Position numbers and translations under genes: made by a program. The notes beneath the pieces were generated by a model. It saw only the letters and a program-made list of their open reading frames with translations. It did no database searches and was not told the DNA's origin. This document shows, in pieces, positions 9,049-19,893 of a stretch of DNA of 64,000 nt; position 1 is the first letter of the stretch; each line of letters starts with the position of its first letter. This DNA comes from Chaetomium olivaceum (lineage: Eukaryota > Ascomycota > Sordariomycetes > Sordariales > Chaetomiaceae): positions 1 through 64,000 of the forward strand of contig JAYWVB010000080.1 in assembly GCA_039881045.1 (NCBI GenBank), read 5' to 3'.

Positions 9049-9486
9049 TGTCACGAATATGCCAACAGGTGGGACCTCGGGACACGGGACGCCCAGAGGC
9101 GGTCGTGGCAAGCGAACCAATCAAAGGGAAAGGGAGGTGATCAGTGAGCTCAGTCGCCAAGCACTGACTGAGCACACTAAGCACCAGGACGAGACCACCA
9201 ATCAGAATGCCAACAAGGCAGGAGGTGATCAGTGGCTCAGTCGACGAGTATAGACTGAGCACACTGAGCACCCAGGAATTAGATAGTATATAGTCACTCG
9301 TTCTGGAGAGCTCTGGGAGTTCTCCAGTTAGCAATCACAACTACAGTTCGCTACAAGCTCGAGAGCCTACTGTTGAGACAAGTCTTTGTTGTGCACCCTT
9401 TGGCTGCACCGAACCTAGTACCTTTGCAAGACACCTTCAATCAGACTGAACCCTAACAGGACAAGGTCCAGGAGAGGTTCGTCACA
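9049..9486 (+). repeat. Solo LTR (family 1)
   Basis: 438 bp, TGTCACGAATATG ... GTTCGTCACA, flanked by the direct repeat TATAG (9044-9048 and 9487-9491). It has the opposite orientation to the copy at 1235. A pre-insertion (empty) version of the site is preserved in the diverged repeat near 19200-19230, which confirms the boundaries. No internal region remains, so it is a recombined solo LTR. Confidence 0.9.
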
Positions 9487-9743
9487 TATAGATATCTAAG
9501 GATTATATTCTTTTCTAGCCCTATATCTATAATATTAAATACTACTTAGATAGTCTTTTCTACTATCTCAATATCGAGTAGCTCCATTTCTTATTATATC
9601 TATTATGTATCGAATAATTCTTTACTAATATATAGTTACTTCTTAATCGTCTATAGGATTCCAAGTTAATTTATGAATATAGGCGAGATAAGGTCTATCT
9701 ATACTCTACTATCTACTAGTATAAGGGCTTCGAACTCCCCCTA
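9487..9743. other. TA-rich repeat relic continued
   Basis: Continuation of the decayed repeat of 8173-9048. The first part matches 19125-19200 in inverse orientation. No gene is seen. Confidence 0.6.
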
Positions 9744-11619
9744 GAAGTCTTGTCCCCACAACCGAACGACCCCACAACCGAACATGATCTCCACCATGCA
9801 TCGCCGACCGCCCCCCCATTTCCAAACACCACAACTCTCCCAATTCCACTCCAATCCTCACCAAATTCAAGATGGCCTCAGTGCATGAGCAAAATATTCT
9901 GTCGGCGCTTGGTGAAATTAATTCCGGCAAACCGCTGCGCCAGGCGGCGGAGAACTGGGGAGTCGCACCGGCAACGCTCCATGGCCGGACCCATGGCGCC
10001 GTGAGCAAGAAGGAGGCCAAATTAACCTCCATGAAGCTCTCTCCGCAAGAGGAGATCTTCCTTGTTGAACGGTGCCTTAATGAAGAAGCCGCTGGCCGAG
10101 CTCCCTCCAAGGCTAGGGTCAAAAGAATGGCCGAGTTGATCCTCAGCAAAGCTGGCGTTTTCCAGCTACTCGGCCAACGTTGGGTAGACCGCTTTCTACA
10201 AAGGCATTCGCGTGTCAAGATGAAGGGAAGCTCCCTATTGGATGCGGAGAGGAAGAAAGGTTCTACCAAGGCCAAATACGAGGATTTCTACGCCAGGTTA
10301 AAGCACCAAATCGAATCCAAAAACATCCCCCCCTGTCATATAGCTAATATGGACGAACACGGCATGCAAGAGACCGAGAAAGCCGCTGGGTCTGTTATAG
10401 GCGATTCTCTCACCAGTAGAGCCCTCGTTCAGTCCGGCAAAACAACCACGTGGGCCTCAGTTCTAGAAGCGGGGACGGCAGTGGGTATAAGGCTCACGCC
10501 GGTGGTGGTCTTGACGGGGGCCTCGCTCCAAGCGCAATGGTTTCCCCCTTTCATGGAAAACCAGGAGCAACTTCGCGATTGGAAGTACGATTACTCTCTC
10601 ACAGGCTTCTCCAACGCCGCAATAGCTTTAAAGTGGCTTAAGGAGGTGTATATACCGGAAACGAAGCCCTCAGACCCCAACCAATGGCGCCTTCTTATAC
10701 TCGACGAGCACTCTAGCCACGACTCCGACGATTTCATGTTCACAGCTTTCAGCAACAAGGTTTTCCTCTTATTTCTACCGTCTCACACCTCTCATAAAAC
10801 GCAGCCCATGGATCGCAGCGTTTTCAGCCCTATAAAGACCTACTTTCGCGAGTTAACTCTCCGTCTGGCTGGCTGTTTGGCCTCGGCACCGGCCAACAAA
10901 CAACGCTTCTTCCTCGCCTATAGGGAGGCCTCCCAGCGCGGCTGTACAGACCGCAATATACGCAGCGGCTTCAAGAAAGCTGGGATATGGCCTTTCAACC
11001 CCCAGAAGGTTCTGGGTGACCCTCAAGCGTTGATAGGAGACTCCCCCCCCCACCAGAGCGACCCCTGACCCCTGAGGCTATACCCACTCAAGAAGAGGAG
11101 GTCTTCACAACACCAAAAAAGTCCCTGGATATTGTCAGGGCTCTGGGGGAGGCTAGAGGCCACGTAAGCCCTGGTCATCGCACCGTTAGGGGCCTTCTTA
11201 CAAAGGCTAGGAAAGCACTGGACCAGTCTAACACTGAGAGGGCCATTTTGCAGGCCAAAGTGGAGCGCTTGGAAGAGGATTTTCGCGCCGTAAAACCTCA
11301 CACTCGCAAGAGGATTCGTGAGGATCGAAATGATAAGTTTATAAGGATAGGAGAGATTGTCAAGGCCCAGGAAGCTTCACGCAGGCCCCCAAAGCGGAGG
11401 AGGGCGGCCACCCCGGAAGATCTACAACCTGTCGTTGATGAGGCACAGGAAATGATTGTATGTGGTCTGCAGAGGGTCCGTGAGGCCGAGGATATGCAGT
11501 AGGCATTTTGTACCATAGAAATGACTGGTGTTGTGGATGTTTTGGACATTTGAATGGAAGGGGTACACTCGCAGATCATGTTCGGTTGTGGGGTCGTTCG
11601 GTTGTGGGGACAAGACTTC
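9744..11619 (+). mobile_element. Pogo/Fot1-like transposon A
   Basis: 1,876 bp with 47-bp perfect terminal inverted repeats (9744-9790, 11573-11619) flanked by TA (9742-9743, 11620-11621). Each terminal repeat holds a tandem CCCCACAACCGAAC motif with a 16-bp period. It encodes one transposase, broken by one frameshift. Confidence 0.9.
9872..11502 (+). pseudogene. Transposase of element A (DDE_1, one frameshift)
   Basis: A DDE_1/CENP-B-type transposase that would cut and rejoin the element ends. The first 398 codons (9872-11068) hold an N-terminal psq/CENP-B-like HTH, then the catalytic Asps in NMDEHG, LLILDEHSSH and QPMDRSVF. The frame breaks in a run of nine C at 11043-11051. In the next frame coding continues directly from 11044 to the stop at 11502 with a lysine-rich coiled tail, so one missing base explains the break. 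The ATG at 9872 is the first ATG after the terminal repeat. Unlike elements B, D, E and F' it has no C-terminal zinc knuckle. The single homopolymer indel may be a sequencing error. Confidence 0.85.
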
Positions 11620-11621
11620 TA

Positions 11622-11916
11622 CTGTAGTACGATCTAGAGCCTATTATCTAGCTTAGTACTTTATATAGTAGCTTCTTTATATTTACCTACTAGGAGGTTA
11701 TTATATAGCTTCTATAAGCAGTAGAAGGACCGGCGCGCCCCAGGGCATATCGGTGTAGGAGATAATAATAATAATATAGCTTCTATTTGTACTAGTTCTT
11801 CCTATACTCTACTACTGATATCTATTATTATGGAGTTAGAGACTTCCGGGCCCCTTAGAGGACCCTAATCTATTTCTTAAACTCTTATAATATTTTAAGA
11901 TATCCTTAACGTATAT
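11622..11916. other. TA-rich relic with a 58-bp LINE insertion
   Basis: A RIP-like spacer between transposons A and B. Apart from the short LINE tail at 11716-11773 I see no gene or motif. Confidence 0.6.
11716..11773 (+). mobile_element. 58-bp 3' tail of a Tad1-like LINE
   Basis: Matches the last bases of the LINE ending at 27563 (GACCGGCGCGCC...GCATATCGGTGTAGGA followed by ATA repeats). It is flanked by a 13-bp direct repeat ATATAGCTTCTAT (11703-11715, 11774-11786), so it is a genuine, extremely 5'-truncated retrotransposition event. Confidence 0.85.
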
Positions 11917-13343
11917 TATAAGCGAGCCGAACATATAAGCGAGCCGAACATTCTCCACCACAACGGGTCCACTGCAATCTCAACGTTACATCTTCCTCCA
12001 CAACTCTACAACGCAATATGTCCCCTCCTTCAAAGGAAGAGAGGGTGATCTTAGCCCTTCAAGCGCTCCAAAACGACAAGAAGATAAGCCTTAGGGCTGC
12101 AGCTAAGCTCTACGATGTCCCGGTATCAACACTCCACGGCCGACGCGCTGGTCAGCGTGCACGACGCGATTTGCCAGCGAACTCGCGCAAGCTTACGGAT
12201 CTCGAAGAGCAGACGATTGTTCAATACATCCTTGACCTCTCTACGCGAGCTTTCTCGCCTAGGCTACGTGGTGTAGAAGATATGGCCAACCAACTACTAC
12301 GCGTACGCGACGCACCCCCTGTCGGCAAGCTCTGGGCCCACAACTTTGTCAAACGCCACAAACAGCTCAAGATGCGTCGTGTGCGTAGATACAACTACCA
12401 GAGGGCTAAGTGCGAGGATCCAAAGATCATCGGTGACTGGTTTACGCTTGTACGGAACATGATAGCTAAGTACGGTATCCTGGATAACGATATCTACAAC
12501 TTTGATGAGACCGGGTTCATGATGGGCATCATCTCTACGGGCATGGTAGTCACAACCTCGGATGGCTTTGGCAGGGCAAAGCTAGCCCAGCCTGGCAACC
12601 GCGAATGGGCGACTGTAATTCAGGGAGTCAATGCCCTTGGTTGGGCGATCCCTCCGTTCATCATCTTGGCAGCGCATATCACCTTGCCAACTGGTACCGG
12701 GAGTGCGGCCTACCCCTCGACTGGCGTATTGCAACTACCCACAATGGCTGGACTACCGATGCAGTTGGCCTAGATTGGATCAAGCATTTCGATCACCATA
12801 CGGCGCCTCGGACAAAGGGCACGCACCGGTTGTTGATTCTCGACGGTCACGAAAGCCACCACTCCACCGAGTTCGAGCAGTACGGCAAGCAGAACAATAT
12901 CATCACACTCTGCATGCCTGCACACTCTTCCCTGCATGCCTGCACACTCCTCTCACAAGTGCCAGCCACTTGATGTTGGCTGCTTCGGGCCATTGAAGCA
13001 GTCCTATGGTCGCCAGATTGAAGAGCTAATGCGAGCGCATATCAACCACATCAGCAAGCTCGAGTTCCTTTGCGCCTTTCGCGAGGCCTTCTTTGCCTCT
13101 ATGACAGAGAAGAATATCCAGGGTGGGTTTGCAGGGGCTGGTATCGTATCGTTCGATCCAGAGAGAGTACTTTCTAAGCTGGATGTCAAGCTTCATACAC
13201 CAACGCCCCCAAGCTCCCGACCTGGCACTGCACAACTATGGGTCTCTAAGACCCCGCATAATGCCCAGGAAGCCCACTCGCAGTCAAACCTTATTAAGGG
13301 GCGGATTTCCAGTCATCAAAATAGCTCCCCGGCTTCGATGTTA

Positions 13344-15234
13344 AGTCCCCACCCCTGGCAATCGCACACACCACCAATCGCACACTTTGACCCACTTCGC
13401 ACAGGTGTAAGAGGACTCTCCTGAACAACTTCAACATTGCCTCAATCCATATACTCGCTGAAATCCTGCAAATGACCCTGTAGTACGACGTCCGTTAAAG
13501 CGTCTGATGTCTCTACAAGCTCCCCAGCTTCGAACTTTGCCTTGATAATATCTACAATAGTCGCAAATTTGATATTGGGATCCAGTTTGACCTTCCTCTT
13601 CTTCTTGGGCCTCACTCTTTCCAACTGAGCTTCAGCTGCCTCAAGTTTTAGTTGCAAATTGAAGACTTCCATAGTTTTCTCATCAAAAAGCTTCGCGAGC
13701 TTATGAAAGCTGATCCTGACAGTGTCGTCCGTCCTGAAAATCTCGCGTAGTTCAGAGTTAACTTCGTAGAACAACTTGAAGATATCTTGACTGCGTCTAG
13801 GCGTCGGGACAGTCTTATGTGATGGCCTAGTAATTTTTGACAGACTTCCTTGTGGTCGACGGCGTCGTTTTCGAGGTGTGGAAACCGGTCTGGGTTGTCC
13901 TACATCAACAAAACGACTCGCGAGAGGCTTCTCGATGTTGAGGGGCCAGAGACCAGATGCCTCCCATCCAGATCTGATATTTTTGCTGTATATCAGATCT
14001 TCCCTGGCTCTAGCATAGGCGACGATAAAGTCCTGTTTGTTGAGAGGGAGTCCGTTGCGTTGAAGGATGATATCGCTAAGGTAACGGCGGTAGCTGTTCT
14101 TCAGGGGGCTGAAGACGGTAAGGTCGAGCGGCTGGAGGACGTGGGAACAGTGTGGAGGTAAAAAAAGAAGATGAATGCTATTGGCGTAACACTCCCACAT
14201 AAACTCATCACTTTCATGACTCCCATGCCCATCAACTACCAACAACCGCTTCCTTGTTGTTGCTGTCCCAGGGATGTAAATCTCCTTCAACCAGTGAAGC
14301 GCAATATCATTGCTTGTCCATCCTTTTGGGCTTGTCGTAAACCTCCAACGTGAGATAGCATTGTAGAGGCGTGGATCGCGAGGAAACCACTGCTGCTGAA
14401 CGTCCGCGCCCTCATAGATAACCAGGGGGGGAAGCGACTGACCCGCTGCTGTGATGCATTCGATGATCGTGATCCAGGTCCGGTTTTCTGGACTCTTGGC
14501 GATAGCAACTCTGGTCTCCTGTCTTCCAACACATAAACCGTTTGTTCCCATACCTTCCATCACTCCAACTTCGTCCATATTCCCCCGGTGCTCGGGCAGG
14601 ATGTCCTCAATAGCAGGAAGCACAAGCTTCTCAAACCAGGTCCTAATAACCTCAGTTGTTGCCCCTTCAATGCGCTTGTAGTCAACTCGCTTCACCTTCT
14701 TGGTCTTAACTTCTGGATGGCGCTTGAAAAGTTGAGGAAGCCAGCCGTTCCCGACAGTCTCTGAGGAGCCGTTTGCCTGGAGGATACGGTCGGCGAATAA
14801 GCGAATCTGGCGATGGGAAACAGGGACGCCTAAGTCCTCTTGTATCGTGATCCAGGCCGCCAGATGATTTTCCTGGGTAGGCGAAAGCTTCTGCAATACA
14901 GTAGCTTCGTATTCGCCCTTGAGTCGGACACCCTTCTTGATCCGGGACTGAATGGTTGAGGGTGGTACGCCCCACTCTTCGGCTGCCTTCCGTACGGACA
15001 TGCTTCCGTTTCTGATGGCCGTGATGGCTTGTGGAGGTTTTCTTCGGTGTATTTCTTAGCCATCATAAAAGCCCTGCTTCCAGCAATCAAAACGATATCA
15101 AAATTATGAATATTTGACCAAAATTGACTAAGTTGTTGTGGTTTGACCTTGGGCGGGGCGAGGGATGGTTGGGCAGGATGCGGGGCTGGAAGGTGTGCGA
15201 GAGGTGGGGTGTGCGATTGCCAGGGTGAGGGACT
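13344..15234 (-). mobile_element. Pogo/Fot1-like transposon C nested in B
   Basis: 1,891 bp, flanked by TA (13342-13343, 15235-15236). The imperfect terminal repeats begin AGTCCC and contain two CGCACAC motifs 16 bp apart (TGGCAATCGCACAC then a second). The minus strand encodes a transposase. Confidence 0.88.
13442..15066 (-). pseudogene. Transposase of element C (one frameshift near N-terminus)
   Basis: A 519-codon open frame (15001 to 13442) covers nearly all of a DDE_1-type transposase: the HTH (SVRKAAEEWGVPPSTIQSRI), the catalytic Asps in NMDEVG, LLVVDGHGSH and LQPLDLTVF, and a long K/R-rich coiled-coil C-terminus (about residues 370-500) without a zinc knuckle. The true start is probably ATG 15066 (MMAKKYTEENLHK). 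One missing base near 15035 puts that start out of frame. Translation from the inner ATG at 15001 would lose about 20 residues of the first helix. Apart from that base it looks intact. Confidence 0.85.
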
Positions 15235-15685
15235 TAGCTGCAGTTGACCAGCTTGCAAAAGGTGCAACGGCTGTAATGCACCAAGTAACTCTCTTCAGGC
15301 AGAGGTCTCTTCGCTCCGCAAGGTCAACGAGGGACTAAGCAAGCGCCGGAGAGCCAAAAAAACACGCGTGCAGCTTGGAGGGTCACTTACTGTACAAGAT
15401 GCACAGGATCTACTAGGCCAGACGGCCGTAGGTGGGGAGGTGGTCCAAGAAACGCAGCAGGATGGTGGTAGTGTAAGGGGGTGCGGGACAAAGGTTCAGT
15501 GTTGCAGTAAATGCCGCAAGCCTGGTCATAATGCTCGCACCTGTCAAGAGGGTGTAGAAGCTACTGATGTAGCTATTTCCGATGTGATTATAGTCATTTC
15601 CTAGTGTTGTAGCTCGTAAGTGGGAATAATAGTAGGAGGGTAGTGTAAAAGTGGCCGACCCACTGATATGGCCGACCCACTGATA

Positions 15686-16062
15686 AAATATGTTAGTAAT
15701 ATTTATATACTATATACCAAAACTAGAGGAGATAGACATAGCTCCTTTTCCTTAGATCTATCTTCTAATAATTTTCTTCTATTAACTATAATATTTAAGG
15801 ATTCCAAAAAATATTTCTAATACTTTCTTATAATCCTTAAATCTTAAAGACTTCTATACTTCTACCTAGGGTAGGATATTAGTTTTATATCTAGTATTTA
15901 TTCTAGTTCTAAATTATTTATTCTTTATACTATTATTTATCCTATATAAGAAGGTAGATTTTTCCTAAGTACTAGACCCTATCCTTCCAATCCTTCACTA
16001 ATTTTATAGATCTATTCTAAAAAGTATAGTTAAATATCACCTTAATTTATTCCTTATATATA
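15686..16062. other. TA-rich relic, no gene seen
   Basis: AT-rich, TpA-rich spacer between element B and a LINE fragment. No open frame or motif stands out. Confidence 0.6.
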
Positions 16063-16699
16063 ATTATTATTATTCATACTCCGCTATGCCCTAAGGCGTG
16101 CCGGACCCTCAGCTATTTAATGTACAGGAAAACCGCGCCCTCGCGGGCCGGATGAAAAACCCATACCGACAGTTAAGGAAAGTACATGTGCGTGAGCCTG
16201 CGTATACAAAGAGAGGAGGCCTCCTGGCCTCCGAGTGAGGTGTGTGCTAGGCCGCCGGTTCCAGCTCAAGCCTCCTGGCCAAACTGAACATCATCAGCCT
16301 CCCTGAGTCCATTAGCCATTCCAGGACCCTCCCGCGAGCCGTGCCGATGTAGGATCAATACCGTGTAGAACAGAGTAAAAGTCCCGTCGCGTTCGAATAT
16401 CAGTTCTCTCCCATCTTCGAGTCAGCGGTGGGAGCCAAACACCACACCACCAGGTGTTCAGCAGTCTCCCGTCCCTCGCCGCACTGGCAGGCGGGCGTTA
16501 GGACCTCTGGGACTCCCCGTGTAAACAGAAAGTCCCGTAGGCCTACTACTGCCCCTGTCCGGATCTGGACCAGCAGAGAGCTCTTCGCTTTGCTCAGGCC
16601 GTCGTGTCGTCTTAGGGTTTCGTCCCGGAACAGCGTCTCCCGCTGATGGTCAAGGTCGTCCGCCGGTCTGATGACTGCTCTGCCGTCTCCTTCCTTCAG
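16063..16699 (-). mobile_element. 5'-truncated LINE, subfamily 2
   Basis: Begins (in plus orientation) with ATT repeats and the conserved tail GCGTGCCGGACCCTCAGC, then parallels 30930-31560. It covers the C-terminal cysteine-rich motif region of ORF2 and is not open in any frame. Confidence 0.8.
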
Positions 16700-17167
16700 C
16701 CTATAAAACGAACTTATATCGATCTTTCAAATATTATTATAAACTAGAACTAGGTTCTTAATAATAATTATAGCTTCTTTTAACTAGAACTAATAACTAC
16801 TTATCTTATTCTTTTAGGTAGCTACTTTGACTCTTACTATAGCTACCTTTTCCATAACGATCTCTAGATTCTATTTAGCCTTCTCGAGAACCTTATATTA
16901 TAACTCTAGAAGTCTTATCTATACTTCTAGAATATCTTTATCTTCCAGATAGAGGGGGATTAAGTTCTAGTTAATAATTTACTAGCTAATAATTTTATTT
17001 TCGATTAGAGTAAAAGAATTATAGTTATTAAATAAAAAAAGGGAGTTCTTCTAGTTAGATTATAGATTATTATTCTTTTAGTAAAGAGGATATAAAGGAA
17101 CTTTTAATACTATCTCTCTCCTATTTTATTAGTTATCTTAGCCAATACTACCATAATTAGGATAACG
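16700..17167. other. TA-rich relic, no gene seen
   Basis: 468 bp of RIP-like DNA to the left of transposon D. No coding potential is seen. Confidence 0.6.
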
Positions 17168-17169
17168 TA

Positions 17170-19070
17170 ACCGGACACCTTCAAAACCACTTTTCCGCCC
17201 CGCACCCCACCCCCCCGACTTCAGACAGACCTCACAACACGAACAGACATCTAATCAAGCCATAATTAATATCATTCGAGTTTTATTTACAGGGACATCT
17301 TCTGGCATTGTGATCAGTTGAGCCACAAACACTGCACTTCGCTGGTGCACGTATTCCGTGCCGTTGACATGGTCGCTTCGGCAATTGCTACCTCTCCTCC
17401 TTCAGCCTCCAAACGAGGTTGCTGGCTGCGTTGGGCATCCTGACGCGCTACGGTACTGGATATTCCTTGTCCAATCGTCATAGATCCTCCAGTTTGAATG
17501 AAGGCTCGACGCTGTGCACGTTTTCGCTCTTTTCTGGTATTTTCAGCTCGGAGCCGCGAGTTCTCGTCATGTAAGAAAACAGCGTTATGCATCGCCATCT
17601 TGCACCCTTTGATGATCTTTTGAATAGCCCTTTCCGTTGGGCTTGCCCCGTTTTCACGCTGCCTCTGGAGACGATCAAGCTCAATAACATTCAATGGAGT
17701 CTTGAGAGGGAGCGCTGAGGTTGGTTGATCGGGGACGGAGGCGGGGGGGCTCGGTGTTTGTACTTTGACTTGAAGTCGAGCAAGTACTCGATTCGGTCGA
17801 CGATGGAACAAGCCCTGTCGCTGCAAAGCCACTTTTGATGTTTTTCGAGCTGAAAGTCTTCCTGTGGGCTTCGAAAAAGAGTTCAAGAAACATTGGTTTG
17901 TCGATGTGGTGAACGCCGAGTGTCATCTTTGCTTTGACCAAGTCGCCGTATGCTCGCTTAAGGACCGAGAAGCAACTGACATCGAGAGCCTGGTGAAGAT
18001 GCGATGAATGCGGCGGCATGCACTGAATGAAAATCGAGTTCTCCTTGCAGAATCTGTCGAACTCCGGCGTCATATGGCTTCCATGGCCATTGAGAATCAG
18101 CAGGCGGTACCTGCCAACTGTTCGGTTTCGAGTTTGCGGCTCGAAGACTTCCCGAAGCCATTCGAAAGTAAGCTCGTCGGTTGTCCACCCATTCTCACTA
18201 ACTGCAACCCTCCAAGTGGCTGGTAAGGGCGAGTCCTCGTACCATGTTGAGATATGGACCTTCCCCTCAAAGATGATCATCGGATCGAGAGCCCAGCCAA
18301 GCGCGTTGATACACTCGATGGCAGTTGACCACTCACGATTCCCAGGCTGTACAACAACGGGCCCGCCTTCGCCGGTCAGATCGAGTTACCACCTTTGCTG
18401 TACTAGCTACTCCCATTTGGAACCCAGTCTCGTCGAAATTGTAGATATCACAATCAAGGATACCATTCGACTCGATGGTCTTCTGTACCCGTTGAAACCA
18501 TGCTAAGACAATCTCAGGGTCCTCGCATAAAGCTCGTTGATAGTCGTACTTGCGGGAGTATCTCGACTTCAAGTCAGATTGTCGGCCAAGGAATCGGCGG
18601 ACCCATTTCTCCCCAACCGTATTGTTCTCATCGACTGTTGCTGTAACCGACGCATCGAGCAAAACTGAGCTCCCGCGCTCGCGAATGAGAAGGTCGGCCA
18701 TCTGTCGAATGTAGCCAATCGTCGGGGACATACCCCGGTCGTCCATCGACTTGATCCATTGAATCAACGCAGCTTCTTCAGTTGGTTGGAGTTTTCGAGC
18801 AGCAATCTGTGATTGTTGACGGGGGACGCGTCCTACGACGCGTCCTCTTAAGGTTGCATATGGCACGTCAAACACCGCTGCAGCCTTTCGAATGCTTGGG
18901 ATTTGGCCCGAATCTAGCGCTTCGATCGCTAATGAAGTCGGGTTTTGTGCTGCAGAGGTCTGGACATTTTAGCCGGCGTGCTAGTGCTGGTGGGTGCATC
19001 TGAAGTCGAGGTGGTGGAGTGCGGGGCGGAAAGTGGTTCTGAAGGTGTCCCGGTTCGGAAGGTGTCCGGT
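17170..19070 (-). mobile_element. Pogo/Fot1-like transposon D, decayed
   Basis: 1,901 bp flanked by TA (17168-17169, 19071-19072). Terminal motif ACCGGACACCTTC occurs once at the left tip and twice at the right tip, so the two inverted repeats differ by one 17-bp unit; inside that they share AACCACTTT and CCGCCCCGCAC. Confidence 0.85.
17283..18967 (-). pseudogene. Transposase of element D, multiply broken
   Basis: Remnants of a DDE_1-type transposase in three frames: residues from the HTH to NFDETGF (18875 to 18333), the central catalytic part (18280 to 17681) and the C-terminus (17886 to 17283). The second catalytic Asp is Asn (LLILNGHGSH), a G-to-A type change, so catalysis would be lost even with a repaired frame; the third Asp (QALDVSCF) remains. 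A CX2CX4HX4C knuckle survives at 17295-17336 in yet another frame. The start is unclear (ATG 18967 is one option). Confidence 0.8.
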
Positions 19071-19072
19071 TA

Positions 19073-19481
19073 CGTTATATATGATTAAAGAATTATTTAA
19101 TATACAATAGGTATAACGAGAAACGGAACCATTTAATATTAAGGTAGTAGGGAAGATTACCTAAATAGTATTTAATATTATAGATATAGGGCTAGAAAAG
19201 GATATAATTCTCGGATACCTATAGTATAGGGACTATAACCTAGATATTAGTTAGAAAGGAGATAGCTATCTATAACTATAGGAATGGTAGGAGTATCTAA
19301 CTAACTTAATAGAACAATATATAGAATAAGAGCCATGAATAAGTAGTAGGTTAGAATAAACCCCTTTTATAGGCCTACTACAAAAAGTAGTTAGTATAAA
19401 AGAATGTACTCTAAAAGCTAGAAGAAGTAGTATATAATAAACGAAGTAGATATAGGAGGAATAAACTATTACTATTATCTT
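19073..19481. other. RIP-like repeat relic (mate of 8.77-9.74 kb)
   Basis: Inverted, diverged copy of the DNA around the solo LTR at 9049-9486. It preserves that LTR's empty target site (CTATACTATAGGTATCC). TpA-rich; no functional ORF. Confidence 0.65.
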
Positions 19482-19495
19482 AATTAACGAGTAAC

Positions 19496-19881
19496 GGCCC
19501 CGACCCACCGTTGCAGAGGCCGTGGGACCATCGGGAGGTTCGGTCACAGCGGGACCTACAGACCGTTTTACGGGGGGTAGGGGCCCGAAGTGTTAGGCTT
19601 GTTAGGAGGATCCTTAGCTGGCTGATGGACTCTGGCCGGCTACCGGAGTATAGTCTAGCCAGGCGGTTAGAACTAGAAACGGTGAATGGAGAGGCTAGAG
19701 GGCCCGGAGGCCGGCAAAGGGCCTCCTTTCTTTTGTAGTATGGTGGATTCAGAAGCTGTAGGCTGTGAGTGGTAGGCAGAGGTTTTCATCCGGCCTATAC
19801 GGCACGGTTTCCTTTGTATAATAGCAGTAGAGGGACCGGCGCGCCTAAGGGCATATCGGTGTAGGAAATAATAATAATAAT
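19496..19881 (+). mobile_element. 386-bp 5'-truncated Tad1-like LINE
   Basis: Nearly identical to 27179-27563 of the LINE described below, ending in the ATA-repeat tail. It is flanked by the 14-bp direct repeat AATTAACGAGTAAC (19482-19495, 19882-19895). The insertion fell right at the left border of transposon E. Confidence 0.9.
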
Positions 19882-19893
19882 AATTAACGAGTA

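Larger units (their letters stand above)
12018..15604 (+). pseudogene. Transposase of element B, frameshifted and split
   Basis: A DDE_1-type transposase closely related to that of element E. Starting at ATG 12018 it has an N-terminal HTH (SLRAAAKLYDVPVSTLHGR), then NFDETGF, LLILDGHESH and QPLDVGCF carrying the three catalytic Asps. Damage: one missing base near 12676, a tandem duplication of about 22 bp near 12931 that disturbs the stretch before the third Asp, insertion of element C at 13342, and one missing base near 15290. After C the frame continues to a CX2CX4HX4C zinc knuckle at 15503-15544 and a stop at 15604. It is inactive as it stands. Confidence 0.85.
11919..15683 (+). mobile_element. 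Pogo/Fot1-like transposon B, interrupted by C
   Basis: Left tip has two copies of TATAAGCGAGCCGAACA (17-bp period); the right tip, in inverse orientation, has two copies of TATCAGTGGGTCGGCCA. The two differ mostly by transitions, as expected after RIP. TA is present at both borders (11917-11918, 15684-15685). Element C (13344-15234) sits inside its transposase gene. Confidence 0.8.
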
